Assembly (NCBI GenBank): GCA_024397875.1
Contig: CP073344.1
Location: forward strand, 4,021,001-4,085,000
Origin: Amphritea atlantica
Lineage (GTDB): Bacteria > Pseudomonadota > Gammaproteobacteria > Pseudomonadales > Balneatricaceae
Reading direction: 5' to 3'
DNA: 64,000 nucleotides
Below the pieces are notes generated by a model. The model saw nothing but the letters and a program-made list of their open reading frames with translations. It was not told the DNA's origin and did not search any database. Of the stretch, positions 33,737 through 44,288 are shown piece by piece (the stretch's first letter is position 1; each line of letters starts with the position of its first letter). Both the position numbers and the translations under genes were made by a program.

Positions 33737-35347
33737 ATGATACGTGTTTCCAATATCAAACTGCCGCTTGATCATGATGACCAGGCGCTCACCGATGCCA
33801 TTTTAAATACCCTCGGGATCAGCGCTGATCAGTTAACCACCGTTGAGATTCGCCGCCGTGGTTACGATGCCCGTAAAAAGAACACCATCTTCCTGATCTA
33901 TACCCTCGATATCGACACCACTGTTAACGACGAGTTACTGAAAAAGCATACCGGTAATCAGTCGATCCGCCCGACGCCGGATATGGAGTATAAGTTTGTC
34001 GCGCAGGCGCCCACCGATCTGCAGGAAAGGCCGCTGGTCATCGGTTTTGGTCCCTGCGGTCTTCTGGCGGGGCTGCTACTGGCGCAGATGGGTTATAAGC
34101 CGCTGATCATCGAGCGGGGAAAAGCGGTACGCGAGCGTACTAAAGACACCTTTGGTTTCTGGCGGCAGAAGAAACTGAATACCGAGTCCAATGTACAGTT
34201 CGGTGAAGGTGGCGCCGGGACCTTCTCCGACGGCAAACTCTCCACGCAGATCAAAGACCCGAATCATTACGGCCGCAAAGTGCTGACCGAGTTTGTCGAA
34301 GCCGGCGCGCCGGAAGAGATCATGTATGTCAGCAAGCCACACATCGGTACTTTCCGGCTGGTATCCATGGTGGAAAAGATGCGCGCCAAGATTATCGACC
34401 TGGGCGGAGAGATCCGCTTCAGTGCCCGGGTTGATGATCTGCTCACCGAAGCAGGTCAGGTGACCGGGATTACCCTGTCCAGCGGTGAAACTATCCGCTC
34501 GAAACATATCGCACTGGCGATCGGCCACAGCGCCCGGGATACCTTCCAGATGCTCTATGACAAAGGGGTCTATATGGAAGCCAAACCCTTCTCGGTGGGG
34601 TTTCGTATAGAGCATGAACAATCACTGATTGATCAGGCCCGCTTCGGTAAAAATGCCGGCCATCCGGTTCTGGGTGCCGCTGACTACAAGCTGGTGCATC
34701 ACTGTAAAAGTGGCCGTTCGGTGTATAGTTTCTGCATGTGCCCGGGAGGCACGGTAGTGGCAGCCTCTTCCGAAGAGGGCCGGGTAGTGACCAACGGTAT
34801 GAGCCAGTACTCCCGTCAGGAACGCAACGCCAACAGCGCGATCGTTGTCGGTATTGATCCTTCCGATTATCCCGGCAATCCGCTAGCCGGGGTTGATTTT
34901 CAGCGTCAGTTGGAGAGCAACGCGTACCTGATGGGGGGCGAGAACTACGATGCGCCGGCACAAAAGGTCGGAGACTTTCTGAAAGGCGGAGCCTCAGAAG
35001 AACTGGGTACGGTACAGCCCTCCTTCAAGCCGGGGATTAAATTAACCGACCTGTCGAAAGCCCTGCCGGACTTCTGTATCGAAGCGATTCGTGAAGCGAT
35101 TCCTGAGTTTAATAAGAAGATCAAAGGCTTTGCCAAAGATGATGCCCTGCTAACCGGTGTCGAAACCCGCACCTCCTCGCCGGTCTCTATCAAGCGCGGC
35201 TATGATATGCAGAGCATCAACACCCACGGCTTATACCCGGCAGGCGAAGGCGCAGGCTACGCCGGCGGCATTATGTCAGCAGCGATCGATGGTATTAAGA
35301 TCGCCGAAGCGATCGCTATGAGCATCAATGAGCAGCACGGGATTTAA
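33737..35347 (+). CDS. FAD-dependent dehydrogenase (COG2509 type)
   Basis: The 536-aa protein has an N-terminal extension of about 90 residues and then a Rossmann FAD motif, VIGFGPCGLLAGLLLAQMG (about residues 103-121), ending in an acidic Glu of the second strand (IIERG). Other family segments are QFGEGGAGTFSDGKLST, GTFRLVSMVEKMR and the C-terminal GEGAGYAGGIMSAAIDG. These proteins are widespread and conserved but have no settled reaction. It is followed by a 275-bp gap and the signalling block. Confidence 0.9.
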   Translation: MIRVSNIKLPLDHDDQALTDAILNTLGISADQLTTVEIRRRGYDARKKNTIFLIYTLDIDTTVNDELLKKHTGNQSIRPTPDMEYKFVAQAPTDLQERPLVIGFGPCGLLAGLLLAQMGYKPLIIERGKAVRERTKDTFGFWRQKKLNTESNVQFGEGGAGTFSDGKLSTQIKDPNHYGRKVLTEFVEAGAPEEIMYVSKPHIGTFRLVSMVEKMRAKIIDLGGEIRFSARVDDLLTEAGQVTGITLSSGETIRSKHIALAIGHSARDTFQMLYDKGVYMEAKPFSVGFRIEHEQSLIDQARFGKNAGHPVLGAADYKLVHHCKSGRSVYSFCMCPGGTVVAASSEEGRVVTNGMSQYSRQERNANSAIVVGIDPSDYPGNPLAGVDFQRQLESNAYLMGGENYDAPAQKVGDFLKGGASEELGTVQPSFKPGIKLTDLSKALPDFCIEAIREAIPEFNKKIKGFAKDDALLTGVETRTSSPVSIKRGYDMQSINTHGLYPAGEGAGYAGGIMSAAIDGIKIAEAIAMSINEQHGI

Positions 35348-35622
35348 CCTCTCCGGCATGAATCCTCCATGAGCAGCGCTACCCCCAAGCGGTGGCGCTC
35401 TAAGCCCGCTTCGAACCTGTTCACTGACCTCCCGTATAGAAAGGGATAGCGTATCAATAACGACGCTATACTCTTTATGCACTTTCCCCATCCGTTCTTA
35501 ACTTATAATTGATAACACTATCCAAGTATCTGCTTTTTTATTCAGTTTTTATCTAAATATGGTATGTTGTTTCAGATGCTTTTTTATTGTATGCGGCAGC
35601 CCGAAGGGAAATAAAGCAGCCT

Positions 35623-36198
35623 ATGACAAAATATTATACAACTGGACAGGCTGCCAAGATTTTAGGCGTGTGTATTCGCACGGTTCAATTATGGGTTGAG
35701 GATCGCCGGATAGAATCCTGGAAAACATCCGGCGGACATCGGCGTTTATCCAGAGAATCGGTCCATGCACATCTTAATTCAGACCGGTTAAGCAATGCTT
35801 TAACCACCGATTTATCACCACACACGGCAACCAAACAGTTCCTGATTGTCGATGACAGCAAAACTGATTCACGCCTGTTAACCCAGATTATCCTGATGGT
35901 TTTTCCAGATGCCGATATTGCTGAAGCGGCTGATGGCTTTGAGGCGCTAATCCGCGTAGGTAAAAAGCCACCCGATATACTGATCACCGATCTGAATATG
36001 CCAAATATGAATGGATTGCAGATGATTGAAGCAATCCATAAGCAACTCGGTGACGAAAAACCCACCCTGATCATAACCACCGCCTACGACGCAGAAGAAC
36101 TGAAATCTCTGCCACCCATCCCCCCCTATGTAACCAGCGTATTCCACAAGCCATTGAATATAGACTTGTTGAGCAAATGCCTCACCCAGCTGAAATAG
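35623..36198 (+). CDS. Response regulator with N-terminal MerR/excisionase-type HTH and C-terminal receiver
   Basis: The 191-aa protein has an N-terminal winged-helix of the excisionase/MerR type (about residues 4-50: TTGQAAKILGVCIRTVQLW and a GGHRR wing) followed by a receiver domain (about 70-190). The receiver has the acidic pair (IVDDSKTDS), phospho-acceptor Asp123 (ITDLNMPNMNG), the switch Thr (IITTAYD) and the Lys of FHKPL. Domain order is the reverse of most response regulators. I use the ATG at 35623 rather than 35587 because the extra residues are not conserved-looking. It lies 232 bp before the histidine kinase gene, its likely partner. Confidence 0.88.
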   Translation: MTKYYTTGQAAKILGVCIRTVQLWVEDRRIESWKTSGGHRRLSRESVHAHLNSDRLSNALTTDLSPHTATKQFLIVDDSKTDSRLLTQIILMVFPDADIAEAADGFEALIRVGKKPPDILITDLNMPNMNGLQMIEAIHKQLGDEKPTLIITTAYDAEELKSLPPIPPYVTSVFHKPLNIDLLSKCLTQLK

Positions 36199-36430
36199 CG
36201 GCCCTGCCCATTAAAGTACAAAGTTGTCCTATATCAAAGTTTACTTCATCAATGTGTCACGCCATGACAGATAGCTTTACGCATGGGTCTTACCAGAGTA
36301 TCAATTAAGCAGGTCGCCAAATTGAGACATCCATTTATTTGATAATGAATTGATAAGCATTACTGTACATCAATACTCTCAATCTCTAAATGGCTGCCCG
36401 AATGATCGAAATTGAAGGCTGGACAGAATT

Positions 36431-39091
36431 ATGAAACACAATCAGTTGTTGTTCATAGGTAACTTCCAGCGCCAGCCTGAGTATAATTTTATCCGGGCAC
36501 TCAGTCCCGGCATCAGAATACTGTCCTGTACAGATCTGACTCAGTTGCCTGAATCGCTCGACGCGTCCATCATCACCAGCGTTCGCTGGCTTGAGACGCT
36601 GTCAAAACCTGACAGAAAACGCCTGACCCAGTCCGCTCAAACGTGCTCACAATGGATAGGCATCAGTGACACCGGGCTTAAACGTGATGCGATGCTGCAC
36701 TGGCTAGAGGCCGGGGTAAACCATCTGCTGCCTGCAGAATTTGAACAACCACTCTGCCGGCTGCTGAGCCACTCCCAGCCCGCCTCAGAGGCAGAGCAGA
36801 CGGTTGTACTTCTGATTGCCGGGTCAAAACAGACGACCCGCAAGTACGCCGCTCTGCTGAAAAAGCACAATATTCACAGCGTTACGGTTACCAGAAACAG
36901 CAATATCGATGTTTCACTGCATAACGCAACATCAGACCTGATAATCGCCATCGACGGGTTTGGCATTAACCAGGTCAGAATACTTAAATCCCAACCGCAT
37001 GCTAATGCTCTGCCGGTGATATACCTGACTGACAATTCGCCGGATACACTCTGCCTGCCAGACGCTTATGCTGATATTCCTATCGACCAGGCAGAATCAC
37101 TGCTACCCGGCATACTGAGAAAATTTCAGCAGGATAAAACACAGCAGCAGATTGACACGCCTGACAGCCAGTATTTAAACGCGATTCAACGGTTAACCCA
37201 GGTTCTTGGCCAGCATGCCATTATCAGCGCGACCGACCGGGCTGGAAAAATCACCTACATTAATGACAACTTCCGCAGCCTCTCCGGATACACCGAGAGC
37301 GACCTGATTGGCCGGTCACACAGTTTTGTAAAATCAGGTCATCACTCAAGGCAGTTCTATAAAAGCCTGTGGCAAACACTAAAAAATGGCAAAGTCTGGC
37401 ACGGGGTGATCTGCAACCGCAATAAATCGCAGCAGCTCTACTGGACTTATTCCCGCATACTTCCCCTACAAAGCAGTAACGGCAGGATAAGACAATATAT
37501 CTGTATCAGTTCAGATATCTCTTCAACGCAACACGACCGGTCACAGCGACAGCAATTCGATCAATTGGTAACAAACTACCAGGACCACACTGGTCTGGCC
37601 CCCTGGGTTCTGGATATCAAAAGACAGAAGATCTGCTGGTCAATGCTGGCCGCCAGCGTTTTGGGAGTGAACAACGTGAACCTTCCGTTAACCAGTCGCC
37701 AGCTGCTGGACATGATTCATCCAGATGATAGAACGCACATAAAAGAGGCACTGAGCGCCGCTATGACAAGCGGCACTCAGCTCGACGCAGAGTTCAGAAT
37801 AACGCCAGAAAATAGCAGTGAACGCTGGTTCTGTGTCAAAGGACTGACTATATGCGATAGGGATGGCAAGCCCATTCATATTCAGGGAATACTGGAGGAT
37901 ATACATGTTCAAAAAGTAGCCGAGGAAAAGATTTCCCACAGCCTTAAACTGTTCCGTCAGATGTTTAACACCAGTGACTGCTGCATAGCGATTTCAGATC
38001 ATCTAGGCAAAATAGTGTTTATAAACCCCGCCTATACCCGGGTAATGGGTTACACCCCGGCAGAGGTCATTGGTCGGAACTGCAGAGAGCTTCTCAGCTG
38101 CGACGCTGTACTCGCTACAGAACTGGTAGAAATGCTGCTCAGAGAGAAAAACAACTGGAAGGGCACCACCAGAAGACGGCGCAAGGATGGCTCTGAGTTT
38201 ATATCACTGAACCAGGCGGGCCCCATTTATAATGAATCGGGCACTATTTCCCACCTCTACACAACCTTCACCGATGTCACTCTGGAACTGAAAAATCAGC
38301 AGGAGCTGACTCGGGCAAAAGCGGCCGCCGAACAGGCTAACCGGACCAAGTCAGAATTCTTATCGCGCATGAGCCATGAGTTACGTACACCGATGAACTC
38401 GATACTCGGCTTTGCGCAGCTGTTGCAGCAAAATCCACAACTCCCCCCGGGAGGACATCAGGATGTCACAGAGATATTGAAGGCCGGTAATCATCTGCTA
38501 CAACTGATCAACGATCTCCTCGACCTTTCTAAAATTGAATCAGGCCGGATCAGTCTGGCTTTCGAACCCGTATCACTGATTGATATTATCGCAGAATGTA
38601 CAGCACTGCTTCGTCCCATGGCTGAGACCCGCCATATCAGTCTGCAATCTGAAGACTTTGAGGAATACCGGTTATTCTCTGATCGATTGCGCCTGAAGCA
38701 GGTCATCCTGAATCTGCTAACCAACGCGATCAACTACTCACCTCCGGGTGAAGCGGTAAAAATCAATTCCTCAGCATCAAATAACGGCCGTGTCAGAGTC
38801 GAATTTATCGACCACGGGCCAGGAATTCCAGCCTCACAGATTGATGAGTTATTCATCCCGTTCAAGCGCCTGGATCAAACCTCCGCGAAAGTCGAGGGTT
38901 CAGGTATCGGACTGACAATCAGTCAGGAACTGATTGAATTAATGGGAGGACAGGTCGGGGTCAGCAGCCAGCCGGGCAAAGGGTCTGCCTTCTGGTTTGA
39001 GCTTCCCGCTGATCCAGATCGTCATCAGGATAGGCAACATCAAACCGCAACCTTAACTGATAAAATTGATACCCTATTTGATAAAATGTAG
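36431..39091 (+). CDS. Triple-PAS sensor histidine kinase
   Basis: The 886-aa protein is soluble. An N-terminal region (1-230) contains a receiver-like fold without a clear phosphorylation site (TVVLLIAGSKQTTRKY, then LIIAIDGFG and VIYLTD). PAS domains follow at about 250-370, 390-495 and 503-615, the first and third with clear GYTESDLIGR/GYTPAEVIGRN. The kinase core has His649 in SHELRTPMN, an N box (LLTNAINYSPPG), DHGPGIP, and GSGIGLTIS. There is no C-terminal receiver. The receiver-HTH protein upstream is the obvious partner; redox or cytosolic ligand sensing is likely but unproven. Confidence 0.92.
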   Translation: MKHNQLLFIGNFQRQPEYNFIRALSPGIRILSCTDLTQLPESLDASIITSVRWLETLSKPDRKRLTQSAQTCSQWIGISDTGLKRDAMLHWLEAGVNHLLPAEFEQPLCRLLSHSQPASEAEQTVVLLIAGSKQTTRKYAALLKKHNIHSVTVTRNSNIDVSLHNATSDLIIAIDGFGINQVRILKSQPHANALPVIYLTDNSPDTLCLPDAYADIPIDQAESLLPGILRKFQQDKTQQQIDTPDSQYLNAIQRLTQVLGQHAIISATDRAGKITYINDNFRSLSGYTESDLIGRSHSFVKSGHHSRQFYKSLWQTLKNGKVWHGVICNRNKSQQLYWTYSRILPLQSSNGRIRQYICISSDISSTQHDRSQRQQFDQLVTNYQDHTGLAPWVLDIKRQKICWSMLAASVLGVNNVNLPLTSRQLLDMIHPDDRTHIKEALSAAMTSGTQLDAEFRITPENSSERWFCVKGLTICDRDGKPIHIQGILEDIHVQKVAEEKISHSLKLFRQMFNTSDCCIAISDHLGKIVFINPAYTRVMGYTPAEVIGRNCRELLSCDAVLATELVEMLLREKNNWKGTTRRRRKDGSEFISLNQAGPIYNESGTISHLYTTFTDVTLELKNQQELTRAKAAAEQANRTKSEFLSRMSHELRTPMNSILGFAQLLQQNPQLPPGGHQDVTEILKAGNHLLQLINDLLDLSKIESGRISLAFEPVSLIDIIAECTALLRPMAETRHISLQSEDFEEYRLFSDRLRLKQVILNLLTNAINYSPPGEAVKINSSASNNGRVRVEFIDHGPGIPASQIDELFIPFKRLDQTSAKVEGSGIGLTISQELIELMGGQVGVSSQPGKGSAFWFELPADPDRHQDRQHQTATLTDKIDTLFDKM

Positions 39092-39202
39092 TATCTATCA
39101 ATAATGCCTTTAGTTATATTAATTCTCATATTTTTTATATGGCTATGGGGTTCAGACCCCAACCCACTGATCTCAAATTAAAAATAAAAACAGAGAACAT
39201 TG

Positions 39203-40777
39203 ATGAAAATAAATCTTCCGGTTACGAATTATGAAGTGCCGTATGACCCGCATCTGAATATCTTGTCGACCACCGATGCCAAGGGCGCTATTACCTATGT
39301 AAACCCGGAATTTATTCAGATAAGCGGCTTTGAGAACCGTGAACTAATTGGCAAGAATCATAACATTGTCCGGCATCCTGACATGCCACCGGCAGCCTTC
39401 GGCGACCTCTGGTCTACGGTACAAGCAGGCAATTCCTGGATGGGAATAGTCAAAAATCGCTGTAAAAATGGCGATCACTACTGGGTTGATGCCTATGTAA
39501 CCCCCATTAAAAGGGGCGAACAAATCGCTGAATACCAGTCAGTCCGGCGCAAACCCGACCAGGAGTATGTGAAACGCGCAGAAAAGATCTACCCTCAACT
39601 GCTACAGAATAAAAAACCGCGACACATTATAAAAACCCCCTCGTTACAAACCAGAATACTTCTCAGCATTAATCTTCCAATCCTCTTTTGCCTCGCTACA
39701 AGCGCCCTTTTTTTCGAACTATCATCCACGCTGCTCACTATTTTCAGCGCCGCGCTTCTCATCTCTACGGCGCTCACCTGTTTATTTTTTGCACCGCTAC
39801 GACAGCTGTCGCGGCAGGCCCGACAGATGGTAACCAACCCGGTGGCGCAATATATTTACACCGGGCGGACCGATGATATAGGCCAGATCCAGCTGGCAAT
39901 TAAAATGCTCAGATCTGAAGCCAGCGCACTGGTAGGACGTATTTCAGATTCAGCCGACACCCTGACACAAGGCTCTTCAGAGCTCAGTTCTGCCGTCAAT
40001 CAATCCGAAATAGGTGTACGCCAGCAGTTTGCGGAAACCGATCAGGTTGCCGCAGCCGTTAATCAGATGTCCGCCAGCATTCAGGAGGTCGCCGCTAACG
40101 CACAAAACAGCTCGGACTCCGCAGCCAATGGCTTGCTCGAAGTATCGCAAGGCAAACAGGTTGTAAATCAAAGCATGTTATCAATACAGGACCTGAAACA
40201 AGAGATTGAGCAGGCGGTCACGGTCATCGCCGATGTAGAGGAGAGTAGTAAAAGTATCAATTCAATTCTCGATGTGATTGGTGGAATTGCTGAGCAGACC
40301 AACCTTCTGGCACTGAATGCGGCGATTGAAGCTGCCCGTGCAGGTGATGCCGGACGCGGTTTTGCAGTCGTTGCCGATGAAGTGCGACTACTGGCAAACC
40401 GCACCCAGACCTCCACAGAAGAGATACGCGAAATGATAGAAAAGCTGCAGGGCAGCGCCGGAAAAGCCGTTCTCACAATGAGTCAGGGACAGATCAAAAC
40501 AGATACCTGTGTCAGTCAGAATGAGGGGACGGTAAAAGCCCTGGATGCCATCTATAGCGCGATTGAACTGATCAGCAATATGAACACTCAGATCGCTGCT
40601 GCAGTGGAGCAACAAGGCGTCGTGGCCGACGAGATAAATCGCAGCGTCTTAAAAATCAGAGATATGTCTGAACAAAACCTGTCAGCGGTTGAGCAAACCT
40701 CTGTAACCAGTGAAAAAATGCTCTCCGTTTCTCAGGGTTTCTCCGAGCTTTCATCTCAGTTCTGGGCCAGACAATAA
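39203..40777 (+). CDS. Aer-like methyl-accepting chemotaxis protein (PAS sensor)
   Basis: The 524-aa protein starts with a PAS domain (about residues 10-120) of the Aer type: [20 protein letters not shown], then [13 protein letters not shown] and [13 protein letters not shown], the segments that bind FAD in Aer. Two close transmembrane helices follow (about 150-200). A signalling domain with the receptor tip [18 protein letters not shown] and [12 protein letters not shown] completes it. It probably steers motility by redox or oxygen state. The ATG at 39203 is preferred to the adjacent in-frame TTG at 39200. It lies between the kinase and a c-di-GMP protein. Confidence 0.93.
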   Translation: MKINLPVTNYEVPYDPHLNILSTTDAKGAITYVNPEFIQISGFENRELIGKNHNIVRHPDMPPAAFGDLWSTVQAGNSWMGIVKNRCKNGDHYWVDAYVTPIKRGEQIAEYQSVRRKPDQEYVKRAEKIYPQLLQNKKPRHIIKTPSLQTRILLSINLPILFCLATSALFFELSSTLLTIFSAALLISTALTCLFFAPLRQLSRQARQMVTNPVAQYIYTGRTDDIGQIQLAIKMLRSEASALVGRISDSADTLTQGSSELSSAVNQSEIGVRQQFAETDQVAAAVNQMSASIQEVAANAQNSSDSAANGLLEVSQGKQVVNQSMLSIQDLKQEIEQAVTVIADVEESSKSINSILDVIGGIAEQTNLLALNAAIEAARAGDAGRGFAVVADEVRLLANRTQTSTEEIREMIEKLQGSAGKAVLTMSQGQIKTDTCVSQNEGTVKALDAIYSAIELISNMNTQIAAAVEQQGVVADEINRSVLKIRDMSEQNLSAVEQTSVTSEKMLSVSQGFSELSSQFWARQ

Positions 40778-40840
40778 AGATCAGGTTAATGGATAACGCC
40801 ATCTCTCTGCTGCAAGTAAGCCTCTGAAAAGGAACTTCAT

Positions 40841-43048
40841 ATGAACCAGATAAGAATTCTCCGCCTGACACTGACTAGCTGCATACTGGTCATCGTATCG
40901 CTTATCTCAATGCAGATTCAGCTTTCACAACTCGTCACTCATTATTTACAGCAGTATCCAGGCATTGATGCGCGACATCTGAAGGACATTATTCTCGGTT
41001 TGCTGATAGCCGCCATTATGTTGCTGCTGTTTGAGCAACGTCAGGCACGCCGTCTGTATATTGTCAGCCTGAAACTGAAAAAACACCATGCCCGACACGC
41101 TCAGTTACTGAACAAGCTGCCCTATGCTATTGCTGAGCTGGATGCTCACAAGGTCATCCATCACAGCAACGACGCCTTCAGCCAGGTATCGCAACTACAG
41201 GGATTGCGATCCATACAACAACAGATAGAGCAGTTGTTCAATCAGCTTGAGCAAAACAACTATCATCAAAGCACCACCCTGCAACAGCGGTTTCAGACCG
41301 CAGACACACCCATGATAATCATTGAGTGGCAACTGCATCGCTCGGGTAAACACTTCTTCCTCTCGGGACGGGATATCACGCAGCAGCTGGCTGAACAAAA
41401 CAAACTTTCCATCGCCGAAAAAATACTCGAAAACACCCCCGTAGGCGTACTCGTGACCGGCCCGGATAAGCGGATTCAGTATACCAATCCAGCTTTCGAG
41501 CAGGTCACCGGGTACAGTAATAAAGACGTTCAGGGTAAGTTCCCTTCTGTTCTCAGCTCAGGAAAACAGGGAGCTGAGTTCTACAAAAAAATGTATCGCG
41601 CGATGGATAAAAATGGTTCATGGCAGGGGGAAATATGGAACCGAAAGCGTAACGGCGATATTTATCTGGAATGGTTATCCATCACTGCCCTTAAAGATGA
41701 AGCGGGACAAGACACGCACTACATCGGCATGTTCTCGGAGTTCACCGCACAGGAGCTGGTAAGAGAGAAGTTACGCACACTGGCCTACTATGACGGCTTG
41801 ACCTCGCTGGCAAATCGCACCCTGTTTAATGAGCGTTTACAATGTCAGATCAATGACAATACTCACAAGAAACTCTGCGTCATTTTCATCGATATCGACG
41901 GTTTTAAACGCATTAATGACACGTTGGGTCATCAGATCGGCGACCAGCTTCTGGTTGCCATTGCCTGCCGGATAAAAGAAACCTGCCGTGAAGCGGATAG
42001 TATTGCCCGCTGGGGTGGTGACGAGTTCATTATGGCGATTGAAGTATCTGACAGCCACAAGGGAATCCAGACGTTCTGTTCCAAGCACCTTCAGTCACTT
42101 AAACAACCCTTTCTGATCAATGGCCGTGACCTGAGTATCACTGCAAGTATGGGGGTCAGTATCTATGGTGATGATGCTCACAATACCTCTGAACTCATCC
42201 GTAATGCCGATATAGCTATGTTCCAGTCGAAGAAGCTGGGTAAGAACCGCTTTGAAATCTTTTCACCAGCACACCATGAAGCGTTACTGGAAAGTATGGA
42301 GATCGAAAATCGACTGCGTATTGCAATCAAAGAGAACCTGATTGATGTTCACTTCCAGCCACAAGTCTTGCAGGACGCAAAAATTTGCGGGCTTGAAGCG
42401 CTGGCCCGCTGGCATGACCCGGTGATTGGACAGGTGCCTCCGCAGAAGTTTATTCAGGTTGCTGAGGAGACCGGATTAATCAACGAGCTAAGCCAGGTTA
42501 TCTACCGTGTTGCACTGAAAAAATTTAAAACCATTCAGGCGCTGAATCCGGCGCTGGGATTGTCAGTCAATCTGTCGGTATCACAGCTTCAGGATGTCAA
42601 CCTGGTGGCAACACTCAAGCAGGTAACCGATGCTCAGGGGATCAATCCCTCCAGCATCAAGCTGGAGATTACCGAAGATATACTGATGTCTGATTTAGAA
42701 CAGTCTGTCCGCAATACCGGGCTGTTGAAAGAGATGGGGTTTCAGATCGCACTGGACGATTTTGGAACCGGTTACTCATCTCTCAGCTATCTGAAAGATC
42801 TTGATATCGATGAAATCAAAATTGACCGGTCGTTTGTTCAGGAGCTGATCTCTTCAGAACGAAATAAAGCAATTATTCAGGCGATTGTTGCGATGAGCAA
42901 AGTCCTTGATATCCATTGCGTCGTCGAAGGCGTCGAAACAGAAGGGCAGTTGAACAAACTGATACAGATCGGCTGCAATAACTTTCAGGGCTACTACTTC
43001 TATAAACCCATGCCTTCACATGAGATAACCGCACTGTTCACTGACTAG
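40841..43048 (+). CDS. Membrane PAS-GGDEF-EAL protein
   Basis: The 735-aa protein has two N-terminal transmembrane helices (about residues 5-25 and 48-66), a PAS domain (about 190-305, with ENTPVGVLVTGPDKRIQYTN), a GGDEF domain (about 315-475) and an EAL domain (about 485-730). Both catalytic motifs are intact: WGGDEF, LEALARW, DDFGTGYSSL and KIDRSF. It could make or degrade c-di-GMP depending on the PAS signal. It follows the chemoreceptor by 63 bp and is convergent with the exporter operon, 15 bp apart. Confidence 0.93.
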   Translation: MNQIRILRLTLTSCILVIVSLISMQIQLSQLVTHYLQQYPGIDARHLKDIILGLLIAAIMLLLFEQRQARRLYIVSLKLKKHHARHAQLLNKLPYAIAELDAHKVIHHSNDAFSQVSQLQGLRSIQQQIEQLFNQLEQNNYHQSTTLQQRFQTADTPMIIIEWQLHRSGKHFFLSGRDITQQLAEQNKLSIAEKILENTPVGVLVTGPDKRIQYTNPAFEQVTGYSNKDVQGKFPSVLSSGKQGAEFYKKMYRAMDKNGSWQGEIWNRKRNGDIYLEWLSITALKDEAGQDTHYIGMFSEFTAQELVREKLRTLAYYDGLTSLANRTLFNERLQCQINDNTHKKLCVIFIDIDGFKRINDTLGHQIGDQLLVAIACRIKETCREADSIARWGGDEFIMAIEVSDSHKGIQTFCSKHLQSLKQPFLINGRDLSITASMGVSIYGDDAHNTSELIRNADIAMFQSKKLGKNRFEIFSPAHHEALLESMEIENRLRIAIKENLIDVHFQPQVLQDAKICGLEALARWHDPVIGQVPPQKFIQVAEETGLINELSQVIYRVALKKFKTIQALNPALGLSVNLSVSQLQDVNLVATLKQVTDAQGINPSSIKLEITEDILMSDLEQSVRNTGLLKEMGFQIALDDFGTGYSSLSYLKDLDIDEIKIDRSFVQELISSERNKAIIQAIVAMSKVLDIHCVVEGVETEGQLNKLIQIGCNNFQGYYFYKPMPSHEITALFTD

Positions 43049-43063
43049 GCCTGTGGATTAAAT

Positions 43064-44281
43064 TCAGCGCCGGGGCGTTACCCGGCTGCCATCGTGCAGC
43101 TCTGCCGGGGGGTAGAGCACCACCTGCTGGCCCTGTTCAAGCCCGTCCAGTACCTCAGCGCTAATACCGTTGTTATGCCCCACCTCAACAACTCTGAGCG
43201 CAGCCTTACCGGATTCAATGACATAGACAGCCCAGCTACTGCCCTGCCGCAACAGTGCACTGGAAGGCACGATGAGTGCATCTGAGGCTTCCCAGACGAC
43301 GATACGGGCCTCCACCCGAAAGCCGTGTCCGAGGGAGGCTCGACGGGCTTTAGCGCTGTCAAAACGAATCGTGGTTTTGACCCGCTGCTCTTCAACACCC
43401 AGCGCTGAATATTTTGTAAACCCCCAGGGTTCAACCTTTTCTACGGTACCCTCAAGCGCCTCCGGCCCGCCCCAGTTTTCAATAATCACCCGGCTGCCCG
43501 CTTTTACCTTCACCGCATCCGTTGACAGCAGCTCAACCACCACCTCCAGCTCTTCATTGATGTCACCGATCTCCAGAATCGCCTGACCGGCGGGCAGCGT
43601 GGTTTCGCTCTCCTGCAATACCCGCAGAATGCTGCCGGAATGGGGCGCCACGATATTGATCACACCGGACTCTGCCGCGCTGTTATCAGTCTGCCCCGGA
43701 ACAAAAGTGATCAGTTGAGAACGGGCGCTGGCCAGATCAGCCTGACGCATTGAGATTGAGGCTTTGGCCATGTCCAGTTGCGCTCTGGCCGCTCGCCACG
43801 CCTGTTTCGCTTTATCCAGCACAGAGTCACTGATTGCGCCACGCTGATGCAGATCGGTGAGCCGTGCCAGCTCGGCACGGGTCAACTCGGTGTCGGCCAG
43901 CGACTTATTTAACTGGGCCTGGGCCAGTCGTACAGCGGCTTCTGCAGAGGACACCGTGGCACGGGCCTGCTCCCGACTGCGGCTATCCAGGGCGACCGGG
44001 TTGGCGGGCAGCATCCGGGCAATCACTGTTTCATCCTGAATCACCCGGTCCCCCGGCTCAACATCGATACGCAGCAGCCTCCCTGTCACGGGAGTCGAGA
44101 CGACGTAGGCATCACGCACCCGGGTTTTTCCTTCATCGTCGATAGTTTCCAGCATGGCGTCCCGCTGTACCTGGCCAATATCCACCAGCAAAGGTCGGGG
44201 CATAAATGCCCAGACCAGCAGCAACAACACAATGGCAACGCTTCCCAGCAATACCCAGTGACCCGACCGCTTTGACCCCAT
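43064..44281 (-). CDS. Periplasmic adaptor (HlyD/membrane-fusion) subunit of an ABC exporter
   Basis: The 405-aa protein has one N-terminal transmembrane helix (about residues 8-28), a lipoyl-like half motif (TPVTGRLLRIDVEPGDRV), a coiled-coil hairpin (about 95-190, rich in AQLNKSLADTELTRAEL) and the second lipoyl half (VAPHSGSILRV), then a beta-barrel. It links the inner-membrane permease to an outer-membrane channel. AAGGGG precedes the ATG. It is the last gene of the ATPase-permease-adaptor unit; no outer-membrane factor is encoded nearby. Confidence 0.92.
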   Translation of the reverse strand: MGSKRSGHWVLLGSVAIVLLLLVWAFMPRPLLVDIGQVQRDAMLETIDDEGKTRVRDAYVVSTPVTGRLLRIDVEPGDRVIQDETVIARMLPANPVALDSRSREQARATVSSAEAAVRLAQAQLNKSLADTELTRAELARLTDLHQRGAISDSVLDKAKQAWRAARAQLDMAKASISMRQADLASARSQLITFVPGQTDNSAAESGVINIVAPHSGSILRVLQESETTLPAGQAILEIGDINEELEVVVELLSTDAVKVKAGSRVIIENWGGPEALEGTVEKVEPWGFTKYSALGVEEQRVKTTIRFDSAKARRASLGHGFRVEARIVVWEASDALIVPSSALLRQGSSWAVYVIESGKAALRVVEVGHNNGISAEVLDGLEQGQQVVLYPPAELHDGSRVTPRR

Positions 44282-44288
44282 AATCCCC

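Noticed and set aside
35446..35469. Inverted repeat ATAGCGT/ACGCTAT as a terminator after the FAD dehydrogenase
   Set aside because: The 7-bp stem has a 10-nt loop and no T tract; it may be an operator but nothing supports it.
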